A stretch of DNA of 42,037 nucleotides, from assembly GCA_958407995.1 (NCBI GenBank), contig CATYJU010000016.1, positions 1-42,037 on the forward strand, given 5' to 3'. Made by a program: the position numbers and the translations under genes. The DNA comes from an uncultured Collinsella sp. (GTDB taxonomy: Bacteria; Actinomycetota; Coriobacteriia; Coriobacteriales; Coriobacteriaceae). This document shows positions 41,751-42,037 of this stretch, piece by piece. The stretch's first letter is position 1, and each line of letters starts with the position of its first letter. The notes under the pieces were generated by a model. The model saw only the letters and a program-made list of their open reading frames with translations, ran no database searches and was not told where the DNA came from.

Positions 41751-41924
41751 TCTCTATATATAAGAACGCTTGGCGAACAAAATCTGCCTTTTACCGACGG
41801 GAAACAAATAGCTGATGCTTTTGGAGTAAAGTGGCGCTCCAGAGATGACCGATGCCTTAACACCTTTAAACCAGCTGGTCATCGCCAATATCAGAAGCTG
41901 CTGCTTCGAATATGGCCTCAGTGA
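41751..41924 (+). pseudogene. C-terminal coding fragment of an unknown gene
   Basis: The frame ending at TGA 41922-41924 reads TLGEQNLPFTDGKQIADAFG followed by about 29 residues ending LLLRIWPQ. It has protein-like composition but no start codon, and the frame closes upstream at 41682 within repeat B. It looks like the 3' end of a gene truncated by whatever placed the repeat here. The product is not recognised. From 41925 to the window end (113 bases) I see only GC-rich palindromic sequence. Confidence 0.4.
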
Positions 41925-42037
41925 AGTAACTGAGGGTTCTATTCATTTGTGAACAAAATATGGAGTGCGTGATTCCCGCCCGCGGGGCCCCTCCGGTCTG
42001 GCAATATATCTCCTTGCCGCGCGGCCCGGTCGGACCG

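Overview
The window is the replication-origin region of a GC-rich actinobacterial chromosome, most likely a member of the Coriobacteriia close to Collinsella. This rests on the gene order, the codon use, the DciA-type helicase-loading gene and the Cna-B/thioester surface protein. The genus is an inference; no 16S gene is present. Almost everything left of about 11.6 kb reads leftward and most of what lies to the right reads rightward, the co-orientation expected around a bidirectional origin.

Left arm (minus strand): a small tRNA cluster (Ile-GAT, Ala-TGC and a second, cut-off Ile-GAT), a 136-bp element with 34-bp perfect inverted ends, gyrA and gyrB as one operon, then dciA, recF and dnaN, a 238-bp intergenic region with AT-rich DNA, DnaA-trio-like triplets and DnaA-box-like sites (probable unwinding region), dnaA, and an unusual gene directly upstream of dnaA. 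That gene joins a GHKL ATPase fold, a long Gln/Pro/Met-rich linker and a C-terminal winged helix. A second DnaA-box cluster lies upstream of it, so the origin looks bipartite.

Right arm, core part (plus strand): rpmH, rnpA, yidD, yidC and khpB end at a strong terminator. rsmG, parA, parB and a small membrane protein gene follow, with three perfect parS sites between rsmG and parA. This segment is AT-richer than its surroundings. Next come rlmN (minus), a D-Ala-D-Ala ligase overlapping a DinG-like exonuclease-helicase, and a convergent pair of WYL regulators resembling PafB/PafC.

Right arm, accessory part: a 1065-residue M28-peptidase-like membrane protein whose fold is split by about 600 disordered acidic residues, a small membrane protein, and a 1143-residue LPxTG adhesin with a thioester domain and about six Cna-B domains. 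After tRNA-Gly(CCC) comes a 320-bp repeat-rich stretch, then purB, a TSCPD protein, a Tat lipoprotein, an OmpR-type two-component pair, purC, a two-helix membrane protein, an M29 aminopeptidase and tRNA-Lys(TTT). An AT-rich traX-like gene follows, flanked by 73-bp direct repeats that begin with the tRNA-Lys CCA end. The last 0.65 kb holds only gene remnants.

The most interesting items are the ATPase/winged-helix gene in the dnaA operon, the repeated 'tRNA-tail' architecture after both tRNA-Gly and tRNA-Lys, the split and apparently inactive M28 protein, and the origin layout itself.
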